From: Odontesthes bonariensis
Taxonomy: Eukaryota > Chordata > Actinopteri > Atheriniformes > Atherinopsidae
Length of the DNA: 64,000 nucleotides
Assembly (NCBI RefSeq): GCF_027942865.1
Contig: NC_134519.1
Coordinates: 22,912,248-22,976,247 of the forward strand
Direction of reading: 5' to 3'
Shown here: piece by piece, positions 10,449 to 22,150 of the stretch
Layout: each line of letters begins with the position of its first letter
Position numbering within the stretch: position 1 is the stretch's first letter
Made by a program: the position numbers and the translations under genes
Notes under the pieces: model-generated
Databases searched by the model: none
What the model saw: the letters and a program-made list of their open reading frames with translations, nothing else
Told to the model about the DNA's origin: nothing

Positions 10449-13400
10449 ATGGGTTCGAAATCACGACGCAGGTCCCGCTCCAAGTCCAGAAGTCGGAGCC
10501 GAAATCGGCGGAACAAGTCCAGAGTAGGCGGGTCGCGATCTCCAGACGAAAGGAGAGGCCGCAGTCGGTCTCCGGAAAGTAAAAGAACAGTCCGTGGCCG
10601 AGGCAGATCTAGCAGCAGCTGCAGGGCCTCGAACGATGGCTCTCCGGTCAGACGTCGGCCTCAACACAAGGACCGATCAGGGTCCAGCAGCGGTTCGGAG
10701 AGCGACAGGAGGAACCGAACGCACCGTCAGAGGAACAAGTCTAAGACTCGGTCACCAAGGTGAGTTTTACGGTTTGAATTTATAATGGTTTTAGTAGGTT
10801 ATATATCGCTTTTGTCTTTTTTTTTTTTTGTAACGCAACGGAGTTAGAGTTTGCTCGATGACGTATGAAAAAAGTGTCAGTGTAACTGATTTAAACTATA
10901 TTTTAGTTGGATATTTCCCATTGAATAATTTCTGTTCTCCTTTATGACTATATTACTTAACAATTAAAGGACACATGTATTTATCCCATGTCCATTCAAA
11001 AAATTTTTTGTCACAGTCCTGATTCAGATCATTCCAAGATGAGAAGGAGGAGGGACATGGAGAATCGTAGTGGAACATCGAGAGAAAGGAGAAAGGAAAG
11101 GTCCCAGTCCAGCTCAGACTCCCACAGTGGAAGTAGTGACAGAGAAGGGAGTAGTAGAAGAAAAAGCCCTGGCAGAGGGAGTCCAGCCAGAGACAGACAG
11201 CTGAGGGAGCGGGACAGAGAGCGATGGGAGAGCAGCAGCAGAGACCGGGAGAGAAAAGGAGACGGAGACAAAAGCCAGGAGAGGAGAAAGAGGAGCGAAG
11301 ATATGGAGCGAGGGAGGAGCAAGACGAACAGAGAGAGGGCTGATGGGAACAGAGAGAGGCAACGCTCCAGTTCTTCTGAGTCGTCTGAGAGTTCAGGGTC
11401 TGATCGCGAGGGTCTCGTGATAAAAGAAAAAGAAGACAGGAAAAATAAGAAGGAGATTTTGAAAGCTCTGGAGACGCCAGAGGAGAAGAGAGCCAGACGA
11501 CTGGCAAAGAAGGAAACGAAAGAGAAGAAAAGGAGAGAAAAGATGGGTTGGAGTGAGGAGTACATGGGATACACCAATGCAGACAATCCCTTCGGTGACA
11601 ACAACCTTTTAGGCTCATTCAAATGGCAGAAGGTGAGTTCCTTTCCAAGAACTGTGGATGGTTGTACACTGTCTGAACCCGGCTTTGACAAAGTGTATTT
11701 CTCATCTGCGATTCTTTGCTTTGTGTGTGTGTATTTTTCAGGCGCTGGATAAAAAAGGCATTGGCCATCTTGGAGAGAAGGATCTCAAAGAAAGGAACAA
11801 ACGTATTCAGGAGGACAACCGCAGAGAGCTGCAGAAGGTATGGACTGTGGGAGGGTTCGTTTTTTTTTTTGGATTGAAAAGATTTTTACAAAAGTGCTGA
11901 TGCAGAACATGAGTTTTGATGGCAACACCAAAAAAGTACTGGAGCTTATTTTTCTCGGCTAAACGAGGTGCAAAACTGGGAGACACCGGAAGGGACTTGT
12001 CTAATGACACCGGCTTTGTGCTTGTTTAGGTAAAACAGCTGCGTTTGGAGCGGGAGCGAGAGAAAGCCATGAGAGAAACCGAGCTGGAAATGCTGCAGAG
12101 AGAGAAAGAGGCAGAGCACTTCAAGACCTGGGCTGAACAGGAGGACAACTTCCATCTACAGCAGGCCAAATTAAGGTTCATGACACGATTAGATACTTTA
12201 TTTTGATTGCATAGTCCTAACAACAACATTTGGTTTTTGCCATCAATCAACTTTGCAACATTGTCAAATAATCATTGAGCAGCTTGAGCAAATGAAAAAT
12301 CTGCTTCCTTATACATTCTTTTAACTCTGTTTGCACAATTCCACTTCATGGTACAAGTATGCTTCGTCCGCTGTGCACTCAGGTCCAAGATTAGAATTCG
12401 TGACGGTCGTGCAAAGCCCATCGACCTTTTGGCGAAGTACATCAGTGCAGAGGACGACGATCTGGCCGTGGAGATGCACGAACCTTACACTTTCCTCAAC
12501 GGACTGACTGTCACCGACATGGATGACCTGCTAGAGGACATAAAGGTTTGTGGCTGTTCTATATCAGTGAAAAAAGTCGTGGGGTTACAGCTCTGATCGA
12601 CTCCCTTAGGCCAGTATTGCTTTTGTAAGGGTCTTAAAGGTGAAGAGGTGGTTAGTGTTCTGATGAACAACGACGGCAATGTGACCATATCCAGACCCAG
12701 TTTTTTTTACCTTGAATGAGCCCCCGGGCCCGAAGTGGAAACCGATCGGATATGTTTTGTGTTATGCAGACTGGCTGTTGTCTGGTAACCGTTGCTTTTA
12801 CGTCTGCTCCTCTCCAAATGAATCTCGTCCGTCTGAAAGGTGTACATGGAACTCGAGCAAGGCAAGAATGTGGACTTCTGGAGAGACATGACGACCATCA
12901 CCGAGGATGAGATCAGCAAACTGAGAAAACTGGAGGCTTCTGGGAAAGGACCAGGTACCGTCGTTTTTCTATGACACTGTGGTACAGTAGGAGGCCCGAT
13001 GATTATACCGACACCTGCGCAAATTTCTATTATTTCGGCTATTTACCAAACCATATACACCTTACAGTTACAGGACTGATATCGTGATTGTGGGCTAATT
13101 TAAGGGTATTCGCAGCCAAATTAGTGGAAGGGGAATACAGCTCTTTTAATGGCGAAATTAACAAAACATGTTAGCAGATTCGTGCAGACGTGCTTCATGT
13201 TAAGCTGAAAGTTTCATTTTGTCTCCAGGCGACCGTCGTGAGGGCATCAACACGGCTGTGAGCACTGACGTCCAGTGCGTGTTCAAAGGAAAAACGTACA
13301 GTCAGCTGCAGGCGCTGCACCTCAACATTGAGGGGAAGATTCGGGCTGGAGGGTCCAATCTCGATATCGGTTACTGGGAGAGTCTGTTGCAGCAAGTCAG

Positions 13401-14768
13401 AGTCTACATGGCCAGAGCCAGGTGTGAATACAGTTCAGACTCACGCTGGCACAATAAAGCCGTCACAGGTGGCTGTTTGTTCATGTGAGCTGTGAATTAA
13501 AGGTGATGTGGCTAAATCTACACCCCATATGCCCCAGGTTGAGAGAGCGACACCAGGACGTGCTACGGCAGAAGCTGTTCAAGCTGAAGCAGGAGCAGGG
13601 GGTTGAAAGTGAGCCTCTGTTCCCCATCATCAAAGAGGAGCCGACGAGTGACGAAGACGGGTGAGTTACGCATACGACAGGAATCCTCACCAAACTTGAA
13701 TTAGACATGCGATGACAATTTTTAGTCGATCGCTTCTGTGCCGTTTTTTCGAGGATCTGTGTCGCGCCCAGATGTGTTGGATAAGTGCGACACGCTGCCT
13801 CCTCGGTTTAAGAGGAAATTTAACCCGTATAATGCATCCTCCTCCAGAAAAACAAAGGGCAGAGAAACGGAGGGAGACAACGACGAAGGGGCAGGTCCAT
13901 CCACATCTGCAGGAGGAAGCCAAGCTGAGGGTGGAGGAGAGAAGAGTGAAGGGAAGGATGAAGAGGGGAAGGATGAGGTGGTGGAGGCTGTTTTGACAGA
14001 AGAGGACCTCATCCAGCAGAGTCAGGCGGAGTACGACGCGGGTCGCTACAGTCCAGCGCTGCTCACGTCCTCCGAGCTGCCGCTGGACACTCACACCATC
14101 ACCCCAGAGGAGGACATTCACAGGCTGCAGTTAGCCCGCACACAGCTGCAAGTCACGGGTATGAGGCTCCATACACACTTTAGAGGTTGAAACGATGATT
14201 GAACCGATATCATGCGTAGTAATTAATAAGTAATGCAGATGTCTGTTTCTAAACCTTTTTTTTTTTTTTTCCATCAGGCGACGCCAGCGAAAGTGCGGAA
14301 GACGCCTTCGTGCGGCGGGCCAGAGAAGGCATGGGCAACGACGAAGCCCAGTTCAGCGTGGAGTTTCCGGTCACGGGCAAAATGTACCTGTGGGCGGACA
14401 AATACCGTCCCAGGAAACCCCGCTTCTTCAACAGGGTCCACACGGGCTTCGAGTGGAACAAGTACAACCAGACGCATTACGACTTCGACAACCCTCCGCC
14501 AAAGATCGTCCAGGGTTACAAGTTCAACATCTTCTACCCGGACCTGATCGACAAGCGCTCAACCCCTCAGTACTTCCTGGAGCCCAGCCCCGACAACAAG
14601 GACTTTGGGATTTTGAGGTTCCACGCTGGTCCACCGTATGAGGACATTGCTTTTAAGATTGTAAACAGGGAGTGGGAGTACTCGCATCGACATGGCTTCC
14701 GCTGTCAGTTTGCCAACGGTATCTTCCAGCTGTGGTTCCACTTCAAGAGGTATCGCTACAGAAGATGA
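10449..14768 (+). CDS. cactin: Cactin, spliceosome-associated protein
   Basis: Cactin is a conserved nuclear protein of the spliceosome (C complex). It is needed for accurate splicing, including that of sororin in human cells, and it restrains NF-kB/Toll-type signalling. Coding exons: 10449-10759, 11017-11632, 11742-11837, 12030-12175, 12383-12545, 12840-12954, 13229-13421, 13538-13660, 13848-14158, 14278-14768. Phases agree throughout, giving 854 residues. The N-terminus is Arg-Ser rich (about 1-280). Then come EEYMGYTNADNPFGD, a charged helical region, the middle domain (AKPIDLLAKYISAEDDDL) and an acidic linker. The highly conserved C-terminal domain begins near residue 692 and ends HFKRYRYRR. 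The start at 10449 (MGSKSRRRSRSKS) fits the family; the frame is open to an ATG at 10386. The exon 9 start is inferred from phase (see findings). The acidic linker is longer than in mammals. Confidence 0.95.
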
Positions 14769-14937
14769 AGGGTACCGACGAGCAAGGACCAAATCATCAG
14801 GGACTGGGTTTTTCTACATTATTCACCCTGTAGTCTGTGCTTTGTTGTAGTGGTTTAGCTGCTTATATATAAAGAAAAAAGCAGGGCCAAAGCTACAAAT
14901 CCCCCAGGGCTGTTGTAATTGTTGTCTGAAATGACGT

Positions 14938-14943
14938 ATTAAA
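14938..14943 (+). terminator. Putative cactin polyadenylation signal
   Basis: ATTAAA on the plus strand, 170 bp after the cactin stop, followed by a T-rich stretch that could serve as the downstream element. Confidence 0.55.
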
Positions 14944-15116
14944 GATTTTTTTTGTTTTTCCAACCTCTTGTTTGCACACTCACTTTTTTCATGTTTTTTC
15001 TGTTGAAAAAGACATAGAAATGATTTCCCATCTAAACATGTTTCTTCACATTCTTGGCAAATTCAGTCTTGCCGAGGAGTAAAAAAAAAAACTGCAAAGC
15101 AAGTTTAAAAAAAAAT

Positions 15117-15122
15117 TTTATT
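15117..15122 (-). terminator. Putative semaphorin polyadenylation signal
   Basis: AATAAA on the minus strand about 690 bp after the semaphorin stop. It defines a 3' UTR of about 15100-15810 and faces the cactin signal across only about 170 bp. Confidence 0.5.
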
Positions 15123-15810
15123 TAGAAAAAAAAAAAAGAAGTTTTAATACAAACGGTTACAACTCGTGGCTCGACACAGTCCCTCTGACAAACGTACAAA
15201 GCTTTACAAAAAGAAAAAATCTCAATCTGCAGCCAAACTTGGGACATTTAGAAGGAAATGAAAAAAGACGATACAGATTCATAAATGTAGGCCCAAAGTC
15301 CTGAACTGTGAATTTATATTTAAGTTAAGGATGAACTTATCTCCAAAAGGCATAAAGATTGATCACTTTCAGCCTTTGAAGCAACAGCAACGTATGTATC
15401 CGTGTAAAGGATGACGATCTTAAATACACCTCAAAATCCACAAGGGGCTCACATTAAGCGGTGCAACTTGAATCTATGACCCTCACAGTCGCACACCGAA
15501 AATAATAGTTTCAAAAACATCCGTGGATAGACTGCATTAAAAACGGCGATCACACAGAACTAAAAGGAGAAGACGACAAGAGCCAAGAAGCTGAGATGAG
15601 TGAGAAACTGTACAGACACAACAAAGTGCTCAAACTTTAATATGTAGAAGAGGGAAAATAAAGAGCCGTTTCATAACAGAAATATGTAATTGTTGAGTTT
15701 ATGCCTTTTTAAACTCGGCTCATTTTTTTACTCACTGAGGTATTCACAGAAACAAAAATGTTACACAAGCGGTTGCATGCCGATGCTGACGGTGTTCTTA
15801 CAAATCATGT

Positions 15811-18800
15811 TCAAATTTCTGACTCGTCATCAATGTACTGCATGGACGGCAGGGTAACAGTTGGTGCATCGTTCTCCTCTGAGCCGCCGCGTGCATCCCC
15901 ATCACCAGTGTGGTTGTTGTTACCGCCGCTGTTGCACTGTGCGCTGGAAACCAGCGGCTTACTTTCGGCAGGCCTCGGTGCATTGTGATAAGTGATGCCG
16001 GGGTTCCCAGCCTCACGGTCATTGTTCTGTTGGGGTTGTTCTCCGCTCTTCTTCACGCAGTTCCAAGGCAGTGGTAGGTGGCCTTTGTAAAAGTTCCAGG
16101 CCAAAAGGGCAACAAGAGAAATAACAAGAAGGGCAACTACAGCGTGCAGTCCAGGGACAGATGGGCCGTCGGTCTGAGGCTGGGGAGGCAATAACTTATT
16201 ACCATTGCCTTCGGTTGGGTCTGTGCTGACCTGGTACTCGGCCACGATGGTTGTATACTCATTAGCTTTGGAGCGCTCCACAGACAGGCAGCGGTAGCGG
16301 CCAGCATCACTATCCGAAGCATTGAGAATGAGCAGTCCGTCTCGTAGCAGCTGCAGATGGATTGAGGGTTCGAGGGTACGTTCGTCCCGCTCCCAGTGAA
16401 GTTGTGAAAGGCTTGAAGACGAAAGGCAACTGAGTTTCAGGTTACCACCTGGCCAGATGTACCTATTCACAGGCTCCACAGGATCTGAAATCAAAACCAA
16501 GGTCCACATCTTCATTTTGTCCACATCCACATTTTCATTTTGACAAAACCACACGGGACCAGATGAAGCATCTCGCAAAGCCTGTAGCTTTGTTTAGTTT
16601 TTTCAAAACACAAATATAAATGCACCGATCCTGCTGCACAAGCACTCACTGACTCACCAGCAGCAGGGCAAAGAGCAGCATTTCCTTCTTTCACACTTTG
16701 GATTAGTTCTCTAAAGAAAAGACAAAACACAAGTTTAAGTGAACCTGATTCGAGCCGCTATCAACACCGCTTGCTCCGTACAAATGGACTGCCGCCCACC
16801 TATTTGAACTGGAAAGGGAAACACATTTCCCCTCAGTCGTGTCCCAGCCACAATATGGATCTCTGGCCAGAACACAGTCCATACAGGACAAGGACCTCTC
16901 ACAGGTGGCAAGTGGTATCTGTGCCACTCCAAAGTTTGAGCCTGCATAAATCTGACCCTGTGAACAAAGAGCAGAGATAGCCATCTAGTGCACACAGTAA
17001 TGGTGACTGAAAAGTAACGAGCCAAAAATTAGATCCAAGTGGTTTTAAATTACCGTGAGATTGGAAAATCTAAGAATCTTGATGGGTTCTGGAGGATTGA
17101 AAAGTTCTACTTCCTCAATGATGAACATCTCTCCATCGTAGTTCACAGCTTTCAGCATTGTACCCTCCTCTTTTTGAATGAAAACAACGTATGATGTTCA
17201 TATGCTGGCAGACACATTCCACTGCTTTAAAAGTACAATTAAATACACACGCGAGTTGGCAACCTAAAACACACACACCTGTGCCTATGAACATGACGTG
17301 GTACTTTTCTCCATCTGCATCTCGCACTTCGTCGACTATAATCCGAGTGAATGCAGCTCCCTTTCGCATCAGTACAGGTTTGTCTCCTATTGGCTGGATT
17401 GACTGATCCATGAGGGGCCTATCTTTGATAAATTGAAGGGTCCGGTCTGGGAGGTCCAGACTCTGAGTTATGCCGTCTTTGCGAGCCTTGTTGTTTATAC
17501 ACTAGCAAAAAGAGAAGGGAAGGAAAGAGAAAAGATAGTACAACAGAGTCAAAGGTACAAAAGGAACAGTTTCCTGCTGACCCAGTCGCACAAAGCACAG
17601 CGTCGGGTTGAGATTCTACTTTGATCCTGACACAGGCACACACAAGCTGAATATTGGGTAGACTCACAGCTCCGGGCCGAGGGTCAGGGACCTCTCCACT
17701 ATACATCACCCACTTAACAAAAGAGGTTTCTACGGTGACTGGGCTCTTGTACTTCCCCTCCTGAAACACTCTGCTGATGTCAGACACGCGGTACGCACAC
17801 ACCACAGACAAGTCTGATGTATCCCTGCAATACACACACAGGAAATCTAAGCCAAATTACGTGCCAAGTACGATTTAAGACTTAGACAACTTCCTCTTTC
17901 TAACACAAACATGTTTGCCGGTCCAAACGTACGACTGTGGGGTAAAGATGGCGTAGAAAATGCAGGTCTTCCATTGCTGCTTGAAAGCACACCAGCGGTA
18001 TGAATCCTGGATAACGTACGGCAGCTGGGAATCCAGCACCGGGCAATCCATTCTTGTTTTCAGAAAGGACGTCCACTTCTTTTGCAGAGTCCTCTGACCT
18101 CCAAGATCTCCCTGTGGGCACGCAAAGATGCCATGACATCACAAGGACAAGTAGAAAAACCTCGACAGACGGGATGCAAAATCAAGCAGCGGAAAGGGTG
18201 GACTGAGAGCAGCCGAGGAAGTGTTTTTTATGTGTTATGTCTTTGGAAGTGAAGGCGCTGTTAATTCTTTGTTACCTTGCAGACTCGGGCCACACGGGAG
18301 ACCACCAGTTTGTTGTAGCAGTCACACTCCACAGCAGCCTCACTGAAGAAGAGGTACACTTTGTCATCATCTCCGTCCTCACTCTGCGTACTCTCTGGCA
18401 TCTGAGCCATGGAAACAAAGTTGGGCTCTAGGATATATAGAGACATACATTTATTTATTTTTTTTTTTAAAAAGCACCCCAACTCAGACAGTAAGCAGGA
18501 AGTTTGAAGCTGTTGCATGAATTTGGCACCTTTCAAAAACCCACTTCATACGATCTCATCTCACCATTGAGCCAGGAGGTTTTAAACTCGGTGCGTATGG
18601 ACACGGGAGAGCTGCGCATCAGGACAGGTTCAGAGCCCAGGAAGTTCATCGAAGTGGCTGAGTAAAGGTCATCATCTGCCAACACAAGAGATTACCATGA
18701 AAACCTCAACGCTGTTGTTTTTTTTTCGTCCTTCTTTCCTTCCTTCCTTCCTTCCTTCCTTCCTTCCTTCCTTCCTTCCTTCCTTCCTTCCTTCCTTTTT

Positions 18801-20417
18801 CTTTCTTGAGGGACAGTTGCAACTCACCGACCATGATGGAGGCATATCTCTGGAAAGGATCAAAGGGACACTTTCCTTTGCCGTCCTCTGCACTGCCCTT
18901 AAAAGTCAGCTTTCCGTCTGCATAAGACTGCCCAAAAAAACACATTTTTAAAAAAATCCTTGATTAATTCTGCACAATGATGATGACAAAATAAAGAAAT
19001 AAAATAAAAAAACAACAACACATTTATCTCACCATGTAGGTACATTCTGGATCGAAAGCATTAGTTCCACACACATAAATCCTGCCATCGCTCATCTCGT
19101 GCAGAATTCTGATATAATTCTTGCACTCGGTCTGTAAAATGCATTTCAAGAAACAATGACTGCAACGCAATAAACTCCCGATGGCAGAAAATGCGGCTAA
19201 GAGCTAAAACAACCCACCTCTGGGTCCTTTCCTTTGTTTTCACATTTCTTCACTTGTTTCGGCGACACTTTCCATTCGACCTGAAAGGATGAGCCCACAA
19301 TGTTGGTTGCTTTTAAAAAAACGCTTTGTAAATCAGAGCATTTGTCTACTGTAGATGAAGAAGTTCTGAAGTCGGATGTAGGTTAGACACGCATGTACAG
19401 AAGCCTTTGCGAATGTACCTCCTGAACTACAGGTTTAACAGATTAAATCAGCTTGCTGGCTGAAGTGTGTGCTGAATGAAAGTCTCAAGTGTTGTTACTC
19501 AAAGTTGCTCGTCTGCCTGCTTTGTAAGTAATTTGTTTTTATTAATGTTCTATAACAAAACTTTTGCTGATTAGGTGGGTGTCACGAGCGAGAGTGAATC
19601 TAACCAAAAACGGGAAGAAATAAACATGTGTTTCATTGTTTCTTGGACTTCAGCTGTGTTCTCGAATGTGTGTGTGTGGACAGTAGCGTTGCACTGAAAC
19701 AATTTTGATAGAAAAGGATGTGAGAATTTGAAGTGGGAGACATTTTCAGCTCAGGTAACAGATTTCTTTCCCCGAGGCGAGCCTCTCAGGCAGAATATTT
19801 TCAAGCAACAAAGTTTGTCTGGATCAGACTCGCATCTAAATGCCTCATAAGAGGCTCCTTTCGGGAAATAGACAACACATGAGTTCCTGGCTAAAACCTT
19901 TGCAGCTCTGAGCCAAGAGAGCTTTGATAAGCATTTGGAAAGGATAATGCTTACTATTCACATTCACTGCTCAAAAACAGAAGTGTCTCTAACTGCTTTG
20001 TTAACAAAGGCGTTCTCACCGAGGCAAGTTTCTTGGAGATGTCACTGATGTTAAGAGCGAACACTGCCTCCCTGGCACCCAGAACCAGCAGGCCAAGGTC
20101 TTCCTTCAACAGCAAGGTGGAGTAGTTGAACACACCCTCCTCACGAAACAGAACGGAGTTGTCCCCTGGAGACAGTATAAATGTGCTCAACTCCAACCAC
20201 CAGTGATTAAACCCTGTTTCCCAACGAGTGTGTCAAAACGCACACAATATGAGTCAATGTGAGCTGACACAATGTAAGCCAGTGTTACACAAGAGAGGGA
20301 ACACTCACTGTGGTGGGGTACATATCTGCGTGGGACACTGTGTAGTGTCGAGTCTTCTTCAAGCGTTAAGGCCAGGGCCAGCAGCCAAAAAACACTGAGG
20401 GATAGCAGCGGATGCAT
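15811..20417 (-). CDS. Class 4 semaphorin (transmembrane; sema4e candidate)
   Basis: Cell-surface semaphorin, a ligand for plexin-type receptors in axon guidance, vascular or immune signalling. Coding exons: 20417-20309, 20165-20020, 19280-19218, 19131-19033, 18927-18828, 18675-18565, 18427-18276, 18111-17933, 17824-17668, 17501-17279, 17169-17054, 16957-16800, 16710-16658, 16484-15811. All phases agree, giving 779 residues. The signal peptide is residues 1-20 (MHPLLSLSVFWLLALAL). The Sema domain spans about 40-500 (e.g. FQRYASIMV, CDCYNKLVVSRVARVCK). The PSI domain is at about 504-550 (CERSLSCMDCVLARDPYCGW). One Ig domain follows (Cys 575 and 620, DAGRYRC), then a single membrane helix at about 668-686 (VVALLVISLVALLAW) and a tail of about 90 residues ending YIDDESEI. 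Sema-PSI-Ig-TM without thrombospondin repeats defines class 4. The ATG at 20417 is the first; a leftward 5-codon extension would need a TTG start. I cannot choose firmly between sema4e and other class 4 members. Confidence 0.9.
18736..18796. repeat. (TTCC)n microsatellite
   Basis: About 15 nearly perfect TTCC units, reading as GGAA/AAGG on the semaphorin strand. It lies inside a semaphorin intron only 152 bp long (18676-18827), starting about 31 bp after the splice donor. Confidence 0.95.
19281..20019. other. Semaphorin intron 2
   Basis: A 739-bp intron between the second and third coding exons. No repeat or RNA gene was recognised. Confidence 0.8.
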
Positions 20418-22150
20418 GGCTTCTTTGTCCAATCTAAGAGGAATTTATGCTTTATTGTTTCCAAAACAGTCAGTCATACAGGGAGAAAGACAGCAAGGGG
20501 CATCTGTGACGTGATGAGCTCTGTTCTGTCTTTGGGGCACTGGCCCCTTTACTGGCCCCGCTCAGCAGGCTGTCCATGGTGAGATGGATGGCACTGACCG
20601 AAGAAACAAAGCCAATGAGGGCTGAAAGAGACAAGGTTGCGTTGAATATATCGCAATTAATTTAGCACAGAGAGGGAAGGATTTAAATATGTACAGCAAA
20701 GGAGCAAACAGAGGAGGCATATGAGCAGAAACACAATTTTTTAAATAAAAAGTGGAATAAAATGCATGGTAAAAAATAAAGCAAAGGAATAGCCAGAAAG
20801 GGCAGAGTGAGCTAAAGTCAGCACAGCAGTAATTCTGTCAGTGCCATAGTGATGTTAATGCAGGGCCATGAAAGGCATTCAGCAGGGTGCAGGGATGTCA
20901 ACCTCAGCTCTCCTGCCGCACTAAACACTAACAAAGAGAGATTTACAGAGAGAGTTGAATTCTGGTGTAGATGAGAGAAGAGCTCCTGCACCAAGTCTGT
21001 TGCAAGAGATGTCTCACACAGGAAACCCGACGGTCTGAAAACAGAACCACAACACAGACTGCACCTGCTTAAAATGCCTCGCTGTTAGCAAGGCCAGTGG
21101 TTCTCGTGGATTACATCCAGTAGTGCTACTACAACCTGCTGAGTGGGTGTGTGCTGAGGATGTGCAGAAATGTTAAAAGATGAGCCACAGCATGTCAGAG
21201 AATGCAGGCCTGATCAGATGCTTCAGTGTCTGTCCCTGGGGCCAAGCGAGCTTCACTAGACACCAGTTTCTATACACAAACCCACGCACTTAATACACCT
21301 AAAACTTCTTAGGAAATACAATAAGTTGATGTGCTAGCAGGTTTTGTGTCCCCCATCATGATATATAAACACACGCGCGCGCACACAACTAAAACACTAT
21401 CGGTCTCATTTTTATCTACAAAATCTCTCCAAGCAAGGACATGCCCGTTGGCATGTTCAAAGTAGGTCTGAAATCACAGTGTGCAGCAGTAAACACTATA
21501 AAAGGAAGCAGCTGAGTTATTTTAGTTAATTTGCTGTATAATTTGAAGCTTAAAGCTATTTTCTCTCCGCGTCACAATACCTTCAAATTTAAATGTAATG
21601 TAAACTCTGACCGCAAAGTGCAGGAACTTCAGGTTAGCCAACAGTCCACGAACAGTCCTAGCAGAAATAAGTAACTTACCTGCACACGGACACGCCCAAG
21701 ACTGCGAAAGCTTCCATTAAAATAAAATAACATAAGCACCTGTTTTTTTTTTGTTTTTTTTTTACACTTTCTCCTCAGTAACAAGCCGTAACTGGCGGCA
21801 AACCGTTTGGAAACGTTCACCAAGTGAAGTAAATCACCCCAAAACGTGGCCAACGTCTAACGTCCCGTGTGAAATGTGTGAAACGTTGTGTCGAACCTCC
21901 ACTTTCCTCCGAAGTCGTGACGATTCGAGACTGTCTTGCTTCACACACCCCAGGAAAAAGCACTTCCCTAATGCCTCAGGTGTCCTTCTAAAAAAAAAAC
22001 ACAGCGGTCCTCCGTGGCTCTGAAGAGTCTCCCAGCACTCACATCCCGCCGCGGAAGGGGTCTGAATGGCTGGTTTCTGCTCCGGTTGGCCGCGCAGGGT
22101 TTTTTTTGTTGTATTTTGTAACCCCCTTCAAGCTGGCGCTGAGGCGTCGG
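20418..22150. other. Semaphorin 5' region
   Basis: Sequence upstream of the semaphorin ATG. It very probably contains 5' UTR, a 5' intron and the promoter. A CpG-richer patch at about 22020-22170 is the best candidate for a promoter or first non-coding exon, but no exon boundary can be fixed from sequence alone. Confidence 0.4.

Noticed and set aside
10953-11691. Long minus-strand ORFs of 220-221 codons, rich in Ser, Leu and Pro
   Set aside because: They are antisense shadows of the Arg/Ser/Glu-rich cactin exon 2.
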